DNA of 64,000 nt from an uncultured Acidobacteriaceae bacterium (GCA_903904755.1 CAIVDV010000020.1:19149-83148); one strand, 5' to 3'; positions 25,935 to 35,364 are shown, numbered from the stretch's first letter. Notes: generated by a model from the letters alone, not told the origin. Translations and numbers: made by a program.

Positions 25935-27080
25935 ATGCGTCTGCGAATTGCTGCTGTTGCCCTGATGTCTCTTTTCCCAATTCTGCTTTCTGCGCAAAGC
26001 CAAAGCCGGAATCAGCCATGGCAACTGGGGCCGTTTACCCGGCCGGTGGATGGGCCTGTGATTTCGCCCAACCCGGCCAGCGTCTTCCATGATCCGCTGC
26101 GCCCGGAGCCGGTGCACTGGGAGGCTCTGCACACCTTCAATCCTGCGGCGGCAGTCCTTGGGGACAAGGTGGTGGTGCTGTACCGGGCTGAGGATGACTC
26201 CGGCGCGATGGAGATTGGCGGGCACACCTCGCGGCTGGGTCTGGCGGAGAGCGCCGACGGGGTGCACTTTACTCGCATGCCGGAGCCGGTGTTTTACCCG
26301 GCCGCCGACAGCCAGCAGGGCAGGGAATGGCCGGGCGGGGTGGAAGACCCGCGGATTGTGGAGTCGCCTGAAGGCGGCTACGTGATGACCTACACGCAGT
26401 GGAATCGGAAGACCTACACCATAGGGATTGCCACTTCGCCCGATCTCGTCCACTGGACCAAGCATGGGCCGGCGCTGGGCGAGACGGGGCCGTACGGGCA
26501 ACTGATGTACAAGTCTGGCGGGATTGTGACCGAGCTGAAAGGCGGCCATCTTGTCGCGGCGAAGATTGGCGGGCGGTACTGGATGTACTGGGGAGAGATT
26601 GAGATTCGCGTGGCGAGCTCAGACGACCTGATTCACTGGACCCCGGTGGAGGAAGCGCCCGGCAAACCTGTGGTGGTGCTGCGCAACCGGCCCGGCAACT
26701 TTGACTCGGGCTTCCCGGAGGTTGGCCCGCCGCCAATTCTGACACCGGAAGGCATCGTGCTCATCTACAACGGCAAGAACGCCAGCGGGGTGAGCCACTC
26801 GCCAGGGGAAGGTACCAAAGCTGACGGGAAGCTGGGCCCCGGGGCCTACGCGGCCGGGGAGGCTCTGTTTGCCGCCGACCAGCCAATCCGCCTGATTGCA
26901 CGGACAAAGCAGCCTGTGCTGAAGCCGGAGCGGGCCTTTGAGCGGGCTGGGCAGTATGCCGCGGGCACGACATTTGCCGAAGGGCTGGTCTTTTTCCACA
27001 GCAGGTGGCTGCTCTATTACGGCTGTGCCGACTCGCTGGTCGGCGTGGCGGAAACCGCGCCCTTCCGTCATGTCGATTGA
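25935..27080 (+). CDS. Secreted GH130-like glycoside phosphorylase/hydrolase
   Basis: The 381-residue protein has a signal peptide (MRLRIAAVALMSLFPILLSA). It then has a five-bladed-propeller pattern: FNPAAAVLGDKVVVLYRAEDDSG, SRLGLAESADGVHF, GGVEDPRIVE, VMTYTQ, TPEGIVLIYNGKN and a final LLYYGCADSLVGVA. GGVEDPR with the downstream blades matches GH130, which acts on beta-mannosides; GH43/32-like propellers are the alternative. GGAG lies seven bases before ATG 25935. Confidence 0.78.
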   Translation: MRLRIAAVALMSLFPILLSAQSQSRNQPWQLGPFTRPVDGPVISPNPASVFHDPLRPEPVHWEALHTFNPAAAVLGDKVVVLYRAEDDSGAMEIGGHTSRLGLAESADGVHFTRMPEPVFYPAADSQQGREWPGGVEDPRIVESPEGGYVMTYTQWNRKTYTIGIATSPDLVHWTKHGPALGETGPYGQLMYKSGGIVTELKGGHLVAAKIGGRYWMYWGEIEIRVASSDDLIHWTPVEEAPGKPVVVLRNRPGNFDSGFPEVGPPPILTPEGIVLIYNGKNASGVSHSPGEGTKADGKLGPGAYAAGEALFAADQPIRLIARTKQPVLKPERAFERAGQYAAGTTFAEGLVFFHSRWLLYYGCADSLVGVAETAPFRHVD

Positions 27081-27162
27081 TGCAAGTAGCATTTTAAAGA
27101 ATAACTTGAACCAAATAGTTCCTGTGGATTCCAGGGTTCTTATTCCCCCGCGGACGTAGAGA

Positions 27163-27187
27163 AGCCGGCTGTGCACAGCAGCCGGCT
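27163..27187. terminator. Stem-loop between convergent genes
   Basis: AGCCGGCTG and CAGCCGGCT form a perfect 9-bp, GC-rich stem with a seven-base loop. It lies between the converging ends of the GH130-like gene and the enoyl-CoA hydratase gene. There is no U-tract on either side, so it is a hairpin rather than a textbook intrinsic terminator; it could serve both directions. Confidence 0.5.
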
Positions 27188-27212
27188 CATCCTGTGGAAA
27201 TCTGGCCTGGAG

Positions 27213-28034
27213 CTATTTCGAATCAGCAGCTTCCCCGGCAAACTTCGCGTGGCTGCTCGGCCAGTCGGGGCGGCGATGTTCCAGGAAGGCGCGGACGCCT
27301 TCACGGAAGTCTGCCTGGGAGCGCTGGTTGGCGTTGGCGCGGATGGCGTCTTCAATCTCGTGGTCGAGCCGGCTTTGCGCGTGGCAGGAGAGCAGCTCCT
27401 TGACGGCGCGCATGGCCTGGGGGCTGTTGAGCAGAAGATTGCGGGCGAGGGCCACGGCTTCACCGCGGAGTTCTTCGGGCTGGACGATGCGGGTGACGAG
27501 TCCGAGGCGCATGGCTTCGTCGGCCTTGAGGATGCGGCCGCTCAGCAGGAGTTCGCGGGTGCGCTTCTCCCCGACCTGGCGGGCGAGGAAGGTGGCGACG
27601 ATGGCGGGGATGAAGCCGACGCGGACCTCGGTATAGCCAAAGCGGGCATCGGGCACGGCGAGGGTGAAGTCGCAGAGGGTGGCCAGCCCCATGCCGCCGG
27701 CGATGGCGGGGCCGTTGACGGCGGCGATGATGGGCTTGGGGAACTCGTAGAGGGTGCGGAGGACGCGGGCCATGTTTTCTGAATCCGCGCGATGCTCTTC
27801 TGCGGTGCGGGCGTTCATGGTTTCCAGGTGCTCCATGTCGAGGCCGGAGCAGAAGGCTGATCCGGCGCCGGTAAGGATGATGACACCGCAGTCGCAGTCG
27901 GTGGCTTCGGTGAGCGCCTGGGTGAGCTCGTCAATCAGCTCCGGGCTGAGGGAGTTGCGCTTCTCTGGTCGGTTCAGCGTGATGGTCTGGACTCCCTGGC
28001 TGGATTCGACCAGGATGTAGCGAAAGCGGCTCAT
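27213..28034 (-). CDS. Enoyl-CoA hydratase/isomerase family protein
   Basis: The 273-residue crotonase-fold protein has LNRPEKRNSLS, GAGSAFCSGLDM (oxyanion loop), AAVNGPAIAGGMGLATLCD (second oxyanion glycine) and FGYTEVRVGFIPAIVATFL. The catalytic Glu in TEVR is present; IPAIV in place of the usual IPGGG resembles methylglutaconyl-CoA hydratase-like members. It is probably involved in fatty- or amino-acid catabolism. A monocistronic-looking gene. Confidence 0.85.
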   Translation of the reverse strand: MSRFRYILVESSQGVQTITLNRPEKRNSLSPELIDELTQALTEATDCDCGVIILTGAGSAFCSGLDMEHLETMNARTAEEHRADSENMARVLRTLYEFPKPIIAAVNGPAIAGGMGLATLCDFTLAVPDARFGYTEVRVGFIPAIVATFLARQVGEKRTRELLLSGRILKADEAMRLGLVTRIVQPEELRGEAVALARNLLLNSPQAMRAVKELLSCHAQSRLDHEIEDAIRANANQRSQADFREGVRAFLEHRRPDWPSSHAKFAGEAADSK

Positions 28035-28177
28035 GGCTCACCCCTCAACTGCCAAACAGGGGGATAGACCCTGTTTTCCCGTGTATGGTATCGCTGGGAA
28101 AATCAGGAAATCGTGACGGCGGTCACCTATGCGGGGAGATTGGTGCATTGCGCCGCGAGAGAGTGCCCCGGATTGGC

Positions 28178-28663
28178 TCAGCGATGGCTCAGGAGCATCC
28201 AGAGAAGGATGGTGGAGACCACGTGGAGCAGGAACATCAGCACAAAAATGGCCTTCAGGGAGACGCCGCGGCGGAGAGTTCTGCGGACGAAGATGCCTTC
28301 GAGCGGGAACTGAAGCGTGAGGGCGACCTGGGGCAGGTCGTGGGCAACGACGCGCAGGGAAGTGCCCTGGAACTGATTGGCCATTGTCAACATGGGCATG
28401 AAGAAGCGCATTGCCCACTCTCCGATGCTGGAGAGGATGGTTTGGATTTGCGGTGCGTAGGCCGCGAGAACCAGTCCGAGGGCGACCGGCCACCAACTGA
28501 TGAGGTTCGCGTGCAAGTCAGAACCAGCAGCTTTGTGCAGCCGCGCGCAGGTCTTCAGGGACAAGTCGTCGCGACTGACCGCAAATGCGAGATCCCGGTT
28601 GCCATCGATAGCGGGTGTAGCGGCACCGCCGGCATCGAGCGAGATGAATCCAGTCTTGCTCAT
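28178..28663 (-). CDS. Hypothetical membrane protein
   Basis: The 161-residue protein has a soluble N-terminal third, then three hydrophobic segments (SWWPVALGLVLAAYA, WAMRFFMPMLTMA, AIFVLMFLLHVVSTILLWMLL). I do not recognise a family. It stands alone between the crotonase and HD hydrolase genes. Confidence 0.55.
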   Translation of the reverse strand: MSKTGFISLDAGGAATPAIDGNRDLAFAVSRDDLSLKTCARLHKAAGSDLHANLISWWPVALGLVLAAYAPQIQTILSSIGEWAMRFFMPMLTMANQFQGTSLRVVAHDLPQVALTLQFPLEGIFVRRTLRRGVSLKAIFVLMFLLHVVSTILLWMLLSHR

Positions 28664-28840
28664 GCTGAAAGGCTAGGGCAGACCTGGATGGCGGCCAATG
28701 GCGCAAAAGTGATATGCAGGCCGGGCAGGATCCTTTCGAGCCGATATGCTCGTTTGCCAAGGTTTTCATAATCAGTTACTTGAAGGCATATCCTTCAACG
28801 AAAATCCAACCCTGTGAAGTGGCTCGAAAGGTGTAGCGGC

Positions 28841-29491
28841 CTATGCCGGGGGAGTTCCGGTCAGGCCGAGATCGGCAGCGCGGAGCTGCATGGCGGCGAG
28901 GCAGAAGGCGATGTGTTCCTCCAGGTCGACCCCAAGCTCCTGAGCACCGAGGTAGACGTCTTCGCGGTTGACGCCGCGAGCGAAGGCCTTGTCCTTGAGC
29001 TTTTTGCGCACGTTGCGGGGCTCAACCTCGTGGATGGAGCGGGTGGGCTTGACCAGCGCGCAGGCGGTGAGGAAGCCGGAGAGTTCGTCGCAGGCGAAGA
29101 GGACCTTGTCCAGATGCGTGACGCGGGGCACGCCGGAGTAGGTGGCGTGGCCGAGGATAGCGGTGCGCAGCTCGGCCGGCCAGCCCTGGCGCTCCAGCTC
29201 GGAGACGCCGACAAAGGGATGCTCGTCGAGGGAGGGGTGGCGCTCGTAGTCGAAGTCGTGGAGGAGCGCGGTGGTGGCGTACAGGTTCAGCAGGGCATCA
29301 CGCGCTGGGCCGGTGAGGCCGAGGCGGTCGGCTTCTGCCAGCCCGTAGGCGGCGACGCAGGCCTCCACGCCGAGGGCGTGCTTGCGCAGGCTTTCGCCCT
29401 CAGTCCAGGAGCAGAGCAGGGCCCAAGCTGCGGCGCGGGAGTAGTCCCGCCGCGGGGTGTTTTGGGGAAGGGAGGTCGGGTTATCGGTCAT
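28841..29491 (-). CDS. HD domain hydrolase
   Basis: The 216-residue protein has HD-domain metal ligands: LRKHALGVEACV (first His), ALLHDFDYERHP (His-Asp) and ILGHATYSG, with a distal Asp in FACDELSGFL. It is probably a metal-dependent phosphohydrolase; the substrate is unknown. AAGGAGAG is well spaced before ATG 29491. Divergent from the XRE regulator. Confidence 0.82.
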   Translation of the reverse strand: MTDNPTSLPQNTPRRDYSRAAAWALLCSWTEGESLRKHALGVEACVAAYGLAEADRLGLTGPARDALLNLYATTALLHDFDYERHPSLDEHPFVGVSELERQGWPAELRTAILGHATYSGVPRVTHLDKVLFACDELSGFLTACALVKPTRSIHEVEPRNVRKKLKDKAFARGVNREDVYLGAQELGVDLEEHIAFCLAAMQLRAADLGLTGTPPA

Positions 29492-29577
29492 GAATACTCT
29501 CCTTGGATGGGAGGGGGTTACTTTCAGTGGTTCGCGTTTTGCCGAGCTTTCTCGGGTTTCTTACCTGTATTTTAGGT

Positions 29578-29606
29578 TTGACCCCAAGTTTTCACTTGAC
29601 AATTAT
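29578..29606 (+). promoter_or_regulatory. Possible sigma-70 type promoter of the XRE regulator gene
   Basis: TTGACC and AATTAT are separated by 17 bases, about 80 bases upstream of the regulator ATG, in an AT-richer stretch. A second TTGACA overlaps at 29596. Supported by sequence match only. Confidence 0.35.
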
Positions 29607-29685
29607 GGTTCCTTGGACGAAAGTAGCACATGCGTGGCGGAAGATTGCCACAGGAAGCCCTGCTCTGGCTCTCCGCACAATTCTT

Positions 29686-30258
29686 ATGGCGACGACACTG
29701 GTACCGATACCTGCGCGAGAGGTTTTGCGCTGCGAACATTGCGCACTTGTGCAGTTCCGAACGAGTAACTCCCTGTGCCGGCGCTGCCACAAGCCGCTGG
29801 ACGTGGAGGAAGTAGCAGTCCCCACCCAAATTTCAGCAGTAGCCGAGTCGCAGGATGCGGTGATGGATACTGGCACGCAGGTGGCGCACCAGGTGAAGGA
29901 GATTCGGCGGGCACGTCACATGAGCCAGCGTCAGTTGGCGAGCCGGATGCAGGTGCCGCGGACTTACATTTCCAAGATTGAGAACGGGAAGGCGATTCCG
30001 ACGCTGGGTTCGCTGGACCGGCTGGCGACGGCGCTGGGTGTGGACATCTGCCAGCTTGTACGGGACAGCCACAGCCGCCGCGAGGAAGAGGTTCGGCAGA
30101 TTATGTCGGACGACTTCCTGGCAGAGATTGCCAGCCTGATGCCGAAGCTTGACTCGCTGCAGCGTTCGATGCTGCTGAACGAGGTTCGGGAGCGGGCCAG
30201 GGAACGCCAGCGCGATCAGCTTCGCGACCTGGCGATGGGCCGCCGCCGCACCGCGTAA
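29686..30258 (+). CDS. Zinc-ribbon/XRE-type DNA-binding regulator
   Basis: About 190 residues. An N-terminal four-cysteine knuckle pair (CEHC ... CRRC) is followed by a linker and an XRE helix-turn-helix (VKEIRRARHMSQRQLASRM, RTYISKIENGKAIPTLGSLDRLATAL). A charged helical C-terminus ends in an Arg-rich stretch. The frame is open upstream, but MATTLVP at 29686 lies between the likely promoter and the zinc knuckle and is my chosen start. Targets unknown. Confidence 0.72.
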   Translation: MATTLVPIPAREVLRCEHCALVQFRTSNSLCRRCHKPLDVEEVAVPTQISAVAESQDAVMDTGTQVAHQVKEIRRARHMSQRQLASRMQVPRTYISKIENGKAIPTLGSLDRLATALGVDICQLVRDSHSRREEEVRQIMSDDFLAEIASLMPKLDSLQRSMLLNEVRERARERQRDQLRDLAMGRRRTA

Positions 30259-30439
30259 GTTACGATTCCTCCGTTGCCAGACGCCTGCTTTCCCGCCAGG
30301 AGGGCAGGCGTCCTCCGTTCCAATCCTGCCCGCGATGGGCCGTGGTTTCCGGCTTCCCAGTGCAGTTGCTGCGTGTGTATTTCGTATCTTTGCGGGGTAT
30401 CGGTGCTTGTGCTAGGGTCAAAGTTGCAAGAGGCGCGCC

Positions 30440-31288
30440 TTGTATCTCAATTCCACTTCCCGCATCCATGAGCTGACGGCCGAGGAAATGGCTGTCTATG
30501 GCACGCTGAATCCGGCGCGATTGCCGGAGCATGTCGCCATCATCATGGATGGAAACGGTCGCTGGGCCGGTTTGCGGTCGCTGAAGCGTTTCCTGGGCCA
30601 CCAGCAGGGTGCCAAGAGCGTGCAACTGGTGACGGAGACTGCGTCGCGGATTGGGCTTCCCTGGCTGACGCTGTACGCGTTTTCGCTGGAAAACAATCTG
30701 CGCCGCCCTCGCGCGGAAGTCGCCTTCCTGATGCGTCTGTTGAAGAGCTACCTTGAGAACAACGTTCAGCGCATGAACGACAACAATGTTCGAATCAATT
30801 ACATTGGGCGGATTCATGATCTTCCGGTTGAGGTGCAGGAGAAGATGCACTGGGCCCAGGAAGAGACCGGCAAGAACACTGGAACGACGCTGACGCTGGC
30901 GTTGAACTATGGTGGACGGTCAGAGATTGTGGATGCCTTCCGGGGGCTGGCTGCGGAGATGCGGCAGAAGGGGCTGAACCCGGAGCGGATGACGGAGGAA
31001 GATCTCCACCGGCATCTTTATACGGCGCACATGCCGGACCCGGACCTGCTGATTCGCACGTCGGGCGAGATGCGGGTGTCCAATTTCCTGCTGTGGCAGA
31101 TTGCCTATACCGAGATTTTTGTGACCGAGCGTTTCTGGCCGGACTTCCGCGGGATACATCTTTTGGAGGCCATTGCCGCCTACCAGCGCCGGGAGCGGCG
31201 CTACGGTGGCCTGGGCGAGGCTGAGCGGGAGGGCCAGGAAGAAGCCGCCCAGCCCGAGGGCGAAGAAGCTCCCACCTCAGCGCGCTAG
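30440..31288 (+). CDS. uppS: Isoprenyl transferase / undecaprenyl diphosphate synthase
   Basis: The 282-residue cis-prenyltransferase has PEHVAIIMDGNGRWA (catalytic Asp37 in this numbering), GHQQGAKSV, LYAFSLENNLRRPRAEV (family usually FSSENW.RP), NYGGRSEI and DLLIRTSGEMRVSNFLLWQIAY. It makes the C55 carrier for peptidoglycan. The TTG 30440 start has AAGAGG upstream; ATG 30491 is an alternative. A charged Glu-rich tail is appended. First gene of uppS-cdsA-dxr-rseP. Confidence 0.93.
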   Translation: MYLNSTSRIHELTAEEMAVYGTLNPARLPEHVAIIMDGNGRWAGLRSLKRFLGHQQGAKSVQLVTETASRIGLPWLTLYAFSLENNLRRPRAEVAFLMRLLKSYLENNVQRMNDNNVRINYIGRIHDLPVEVQEKMHWAQEETGKNTGTTLTLALNYGGRSEIVDAFRGLAAEMRQKGLNPERMTEEDLHRHLYTAHMPDPDLLIRTSGEMRVSNFLLWQIAYTEIFVTERFWPDFRGIHLLEAIAAYQRRERRYGGLGEAEREGQEEAAQPEGEEAPTSAR

Positions 31289-31340
31289 GCCGGGCCGACG
31301 CCTGACCCACGCAATGCGGTTCGTGTATCCTCAAACCTGC

Positions 31341-32162
31341 ATGAAAAGAGTTCTGACAGCGCTGGTTTTAATCCCGCTGGTGATGGTGCTTGTGTTTCTG
31401 GCGCCGGACGGTGTGGTGACGGCTGCGGTTGCCCTGGTGGCGATGCTGGCGGCCTGGGAGTTCCTGTCGATTGCGCAGGCAACCGGGGCGAAGCCGCCGC
31501 GGGTGGCAACGCTGGTTGCGATTGGGGTGTTGTACCTGGTGAGCGGCGTGTGGCCGGAGAAGCTGCCGATTCTGTTTGGCGCGCTGGCGCTTTCGCTGCT
31601 GATTTACCGCACGTTTTCGGGGCCGGTGGAGAGCATGCTTTCCGATGCGACGACGGCGATCTTCGCGCTTTTTTATACGGGGTCTACCCTGCTGACGCTG
31701 CCGCTGCTGCGGGCTGAGGAAGAGGGCAAGTCGCTGCTGGTCTTCCTGCTGTGCGTGGTGTGGGCGGGGGATATTACGGCGCTGTACGTCGGCAAGCGAT
31801 TTGGCCGGTACAAGCTGGCACCTCATATCAGTCCGAACAAGACATGGGAGGGCACGGCAGGCTCGGTGGCCGGCAGTGTGCTGGTGGCGGCAGGGTTGTA
31901 TGGCCTGGCGATTCTGCTGGCGCGGCGCGAGATTCTGGTGCTGGCGTATCCGGGGCACCTGCGGTACTGGTTGCTGATGGCGGTGCTGGTGAATGTGGCG
32001 GCGCAGGTAGGTGACCTGGCGGAGTCGGCGCTGAAGCGGTCGGCCGGGGTCAAGGACTCTGGAACGCTGCTGCCAGGCCACGGCGGGATGCTTGACCGCA
32101 TTGACGCGCTGCTGGTGGCGGCCCCGGTGCTTTGGTACGCGCTGGAGATCCAGCATTTTTAG
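31341..32162 (+). CDS. cdsA: Phosphatidate cytidylyltransferase
   Basis: The 273-residue protein has about eight membrane segments and the CDS signature near the end: SPNKTWEG, then GDLAESALKRSAGVKDSGTLLPGHGGMLDRIDAL. It makes CDP-diacylglycerol for phospholipid synthesis. I start at ATG 31341 (MKRVLTALVLIPL); an open extension into the end of uppS is ignored. Confidence 0.92.
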   Translation: MKRVLTALVLIPLVMVLVFLAPDGVVTAAVALVAMLAAWEFLSIAQATGAKPPRVATLVAIGVLYLVSGVWPEKLPILFGALALSLLIYRTFSGPVESMLSDATTAIFALFYTGSTLLTLPLLRAEEEGKSLLVFLLCVVWAGDITALYVGKRFGRYKLAPHISPNKTWEGTAGSVAGSVLVAAGLYGLAILLARREILVLAYPGHLRYWLLMAVLVNVAAQVGDLAESALKRSAGVKDSGTLLPGHGGMLDRIDALLVAAPVLWYALEIQHF

Positions 32163-32241
32163 AGCGCATTCGGCAGGCGGGCCCGATGGGACAAGTCGCC
32201 GGCCGGTGCGCTACTTGAACGGCAAGGGTGTGTGAGCGGCT

Positions 32242-33402
32242 GTGAAACGTCTTGCGATTTTAGGTTCTACGGGATCCATCGGGCAGAGCACGCTGTCCAT
32301 CGTGGAGCAATATCCTGAGCGGTACAGCGTGGCGACTCTGGCGGCCGGGCGGAATGTGGCCAGCGCCTTCCAGCAGGTGCAGCGCTGGCGGCCGCAGGTG
32401 GTTTCGCTGGCTACTGAAGAGCTGGCTGGGGAGCTCGCCGACCGGCTGAAGGCTGCCGGAGTCACCGGCGTTGAGGTGACCTGGGGCACGGCGGGAACGG
32501 TGGCCTGCGCCACGCATCCTGAGGCTGACTTTGTGGTTTCAGCCATTGTGGGCGTGGCCGGGCTGGAGGCGACCCACGCGGCCATCCTGGCGGGCAAGCC
32601 GATTGGCCTGGCCAACAAGGAGTGCATGGTGGCGGCCGGGGAGATTTTGACCGCCGCAGCCCGGGAGCGGAATGTGCCGCTGCTGCCGATTGACTCCGAA
32701 CACAACGCCGTTCACCAGTGCATGCGCGTGGGCCAGCCCAATGAGGTGAAGTTTGTGTGGCTTACGGCCTCGGGCGGGCCATTCCGCAAGCTGCCGCTGG
32801 CGGATTTTGCCCACATCACGCCGGAGCAGGCGCTCAAGCACCCCACCTGGGTGATGGGCCAGCGCATCACGATTGACTCGGCGACGATGCTGAACAAGGG
32901 GCTGGAGGTCATCGAGGCCTGCCGCCTGTTCCACGTGCCGGCCTCTCAGGTTCGCGTCACGGTGCATCCTCAGTCCACTGTGCACTCGCTGGTGGAGTTT
33001 GTGGACGGGTCGATTCTGGCGCAGATTTCGGTGACGGATATGCGGTTGCCGATTCTCTACGCGCTGGCTTACCCGGAGCGGCCGGCATCGAATTTGACCT
33101 TTGACCTGGCCGCGCTCTCGCATCTCGACTTTGAGCAGCCGGACCTGGAGCGCTTCCCCTGCCTGCGCCTTGCCTATGAGGCTGCGGAGAAGGGTGGTGC
33201 CCATTCGATTGCGTTGAATGCTGCGGATGAAATCGCAGTTGAGGCGTTTCTGGCGCGAAAGATAACCTTTATGGGCATCCCGCGTACAATAGAGAAGGTT
33301 CTGGAACTGACGCCAGAGAGCCATCCGGAGACGATTGCCGGGGTGCTGGCAGTGGACGAGCAATCCAGAACACTGGCCCGCGAGGTAATCTCCCGCTCCT
33401 GA
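32242..33402 (+). CDS. dxr: 1-deoxy-D-xylulose 5-phosphate reductoisomerase
   Basis: The 386-residue protein starts with GTG. It has the NADPH-binding GSTGSIGQSTL, NKECMVAAGE, PIDSEHNAVHQCM (metal/substrate Asp and Glu), TASGGPFR, MGQRITIDSATMLNKGLE and VHPQSTVHSLVE. It commits DXP to the MEP pathway, giving IPP for the prenyl synthases in this window. Flanked by cdsA and rseP, a common bacterial order. Confidence 0.95.
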   Translation: MKRLAILGSTGSIGQSTLSIVEQYPERYSVATLAAGRNVASAFQQVQRWRPQVVSLATEELAGELADRLKAAGVTGVEVTWGTAGTVACATHPEADFVVSAIVGVAGLEATHAAILAGKPIGLANKECMVAAGEILTAAARERNVPLLPIDSEHNAVHQCMRVGQPNEVKFVWLTASGGPFRKLPLADFAHITPEQALKHPTWVMGQRITIDSATMLNKGLEVIEACRLFHVPASQVRVTVHPQSTVHSLVEFVDGSILAQISVTDMRLPILYALAYPERPASNLTFDLAALSHLDFEQPDLERFPCLRLAYEAAEKGGAHSIALNAADEIAVEAFLARKITFMGIPRTIEKVLELTPESHPETIAGVLAVDEQSRTLAREVISRS

Positions 33403-33472
33403 ACAGGGCAGCGTCTTTCCCACGTTCGCCTGCAATCCCGGCCAACCCGGTACGAGGCACTTTTCGACCCCT

Positions 33473-34822
33473 ATGCACACACTTGTGGTTTCCGTACTTT
33501 CCTTCATCGTCGTTCTCGGCATCATGGTGGTGGTTCATGAGTTTGGCCACTTTGCGGCGGCCAAGCTGTGCCGGGTACGTGTGGAAGCCTTTGCCGTGGG
33601 CTTTGGTCCGCGCGTGGTTGGCATTGTGCGCGGCGGGACGGACTACCGCATCAACGCGCTGCCCTTTGGCGGCTATGTGAAGATGGCCGGCGAATTGCCG
33701 GGCGAGAACGTGTCGGAAGATCCGGGCGACTTCCAGAACCATCCCCGGTGGCAGCGCATCCTCATTGGCCTGGGCGGGCCGCTGGCAAACTTCATCCTCG
33801 CCTTTGCGCTGATGGCCGGCTACTACATGACGCACAACGAGGTGCCCAACTTTCAGTCGCAGCCTGCCGTGCTGGATTGGGTGCCCGCCGGAACCGATGC
33901 GGCGATTGCCGGCATGAAGGACGGCGACAAGATTGTGAACTTCGCCGGTCGCGAGAATCCCAGTTGGGAGTCCATCAGCGCGCTGGTGCAGGGCCATATC
34001 AACCAGACGGTTCCCTACGCGGTGGAGCGTGGCGGGCAGCGTGTTACGGGCAGCTTCCTTTTCCGCGATGACACCAAGGGCGGCCATCCCGACTTTGACT
34101 CCATCGGCCTGCTGCCCAATGAGCAGTCCACGCCGATTACCGTGAACCAGGTGAACGCCGGGACGCCCGCCTACAAGGCCGGCATCCAGCAGGGCGATGT
34201 CTTCCTCTCGGTCGATGGTCATGAGTTCCACGGGCTGGCCTCGATGATTTCGTATCTGCAGGCGGGCAAGGGCGCGCCGCTGCATATCCAGGTGCAGCGC
34301 GCCGGCAAAGTTCTGCCAGTGGAAATCACCCCTGTGAAGATGGAGATGGCCAAGGAAGGCGCGGCTTGGCGGATTGGCTTTACCGTTGTGCCCCCGCCCA
34401 GCCACGTGGAGCAGATGGCTCTGCTGCCGGCGCTGGTTGCCTCGGCTGAGTTCAACCGCGAGCAGTCTGGGCTCATCCTGAACGTGCTGAAGGGCTTGTT
34501 TGGACACCGCATCAATGTGGGAAGCCTGTCAGGGCCCATCGGAATTGCCCAGCAGACTGGGCAGGCGGCGGAGAGCCACGACGCCGGGTATGTGATTCGC
34601 CTGATGACGATGATCAGCATCAACCTCGGCATCCTGAACCTGATGCCGTTCCCGATTCTCGATGGCGGTCTGATTTTGTTCCTGCTGATTGAGAGCATCA
34701 TCCGCCGCGATGTCTCGCTTGCCATCAAGGAGCGGGTCTATCAGGCGGCGTTTGTGCTGATCATCCTGTTTGCGGTGTACATCAGCGTCAACGACATCAC
34801 CAAGATTGCGATGAACCACTAG
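33473..34822 (+). CDS. rseP: RseP-type site-2 metalloprotease
   Basis: The 449-residue membrane protein has the zinc motif HEFGH (VVVHEFGHFAAAKLC) in the first membrane segment. It has RVEAFAVGFGPRV, one or two PDZ-like regions (WVPAGTDAAIAGMKDGD, VNAGTPAYKAGIQQGD) and the third zinc ligand in MPFPILDGG. It cleaves membrane-bound anti-sigma factors or signal peptides. Two bases separate its stop from the next ATG. Confidence 0.93.
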   Translation: MHTLVVSVLSFIVVLGIMVVVHEFGHFAAAKLCRVRVEAFAVGFGPRVVGIVRGGTDYRINALPFGGYVKMAGELPGENVSEDPGDFQNHPRWQRILIGLGGPLANFILAFALMAGYYMTHNEVPNFQSQPAVLDWVPAGTDAAIAGMKDGDKIVNFAGRENPSWESISALVQGHINQTVPYAVERGGQRVTGSFLFRDDTKGGHPDFDSIGLLPNEQSTPITVNQVNAGTPAYKAGIQQGDVFLSVDGHEFHGLASMISYLQAGKGAPLHIQVQRAGKVLPVEITPVKMEMAKEGAAWRIGFTVVPPPSHVEQMALLPALVASAEFNREQSGLILNVLKGLFGHRINVGSLSGPIGIAQQTGQAAESHDAGYVIRLMTMISINLGILNLMPFPILDGGLILFLLIESIIRRDVSLAIKERVYQAAFVLIILFAVYISVNDITKIAMNH

Positions 34823-34824
34823 CG

Positions 34825-35268
34825 ATGGCGGTGACCACGACAGTCCGCGTGCGCTATGCGGAAACCGACCAGATGGGTGTGGTCTACTACGCCAACTATC
34901 TGGTGTGGTTTGAGGTGGGCCGCGTGGAGTATCTGCGCGGACTGGGCTACGACTATCGCCAGATGGAAGAGACGGACGGGGCGATTTTGCCCGTGGTTGA
35001 GGCCAACTGCCGCTACCGCGCCCCGGCACGCTACGACGATTTGATTGAGATAGAGGCCAGCCCCATCCTGCTTCGCGGAGCGGTGCTGAAGTTTGGCTAC
35101 CGCATTTATCGCGCCGCCACCGAGGCGGCCGAGCGGCAACTGCTGGCCGAGGGCGAAACCACCCACGTGGTCTGCGACCGCGAACTGAACAAGCGCCCGC
35201 TGCCAGAGCGGGTTGCTGAACCGATGCGCCGGGCCATTCACGCGCTGAAGCATCCGGCTGAGGTGTAA
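34825..35268 (+). CDS. ybgC: YbgC/4-hydroxybenzoyl-CoA thioesterase family protein
   Basis: The 147-residue hot-dog fold protein has VRYAETDQMGVVYYANYLVWFEVGR, containing the active-site Asp and the YANY segment, and a C-terminal TTHVVCDRELNKRP. It hydrolyses acyl-CoA or acyl-ACP thioesters. It follows rseP by two bases, so it is probably translated from the same message, although ybgC is more often linked to tol-pal genes, which are absent here. Confidence 0.88.
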   Translation: MAVTTTVRVRYAETDQMGVVYYANYLVWFEVGRVEYLRGLGYDYRQMEETDGAILPVVEANCRYRAPARYDDLIEIEASPILLRGAVLKFGYRIYRAATEAAERQLLAEGETTHVVCDRELNKRPLPERVAEPMRRAIHALKHPAEV

Positions 35269-35364
35269 ATCGCTGATTTCCTTCGGCTCCCCCCTTCCCA
35301 CCACCGTGACCATGTCGCTATAGTTCAGGAAACCGTTCTTCCTCCGGTTCTGAGGTCACTCTGC

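Noticed and set aside
27163..27187. Intrinsic terminator with U-tract
   Set aside because: The stem is strong but no T-run follows on either strand, so I list it only as a stem-loop of moderate confidence.
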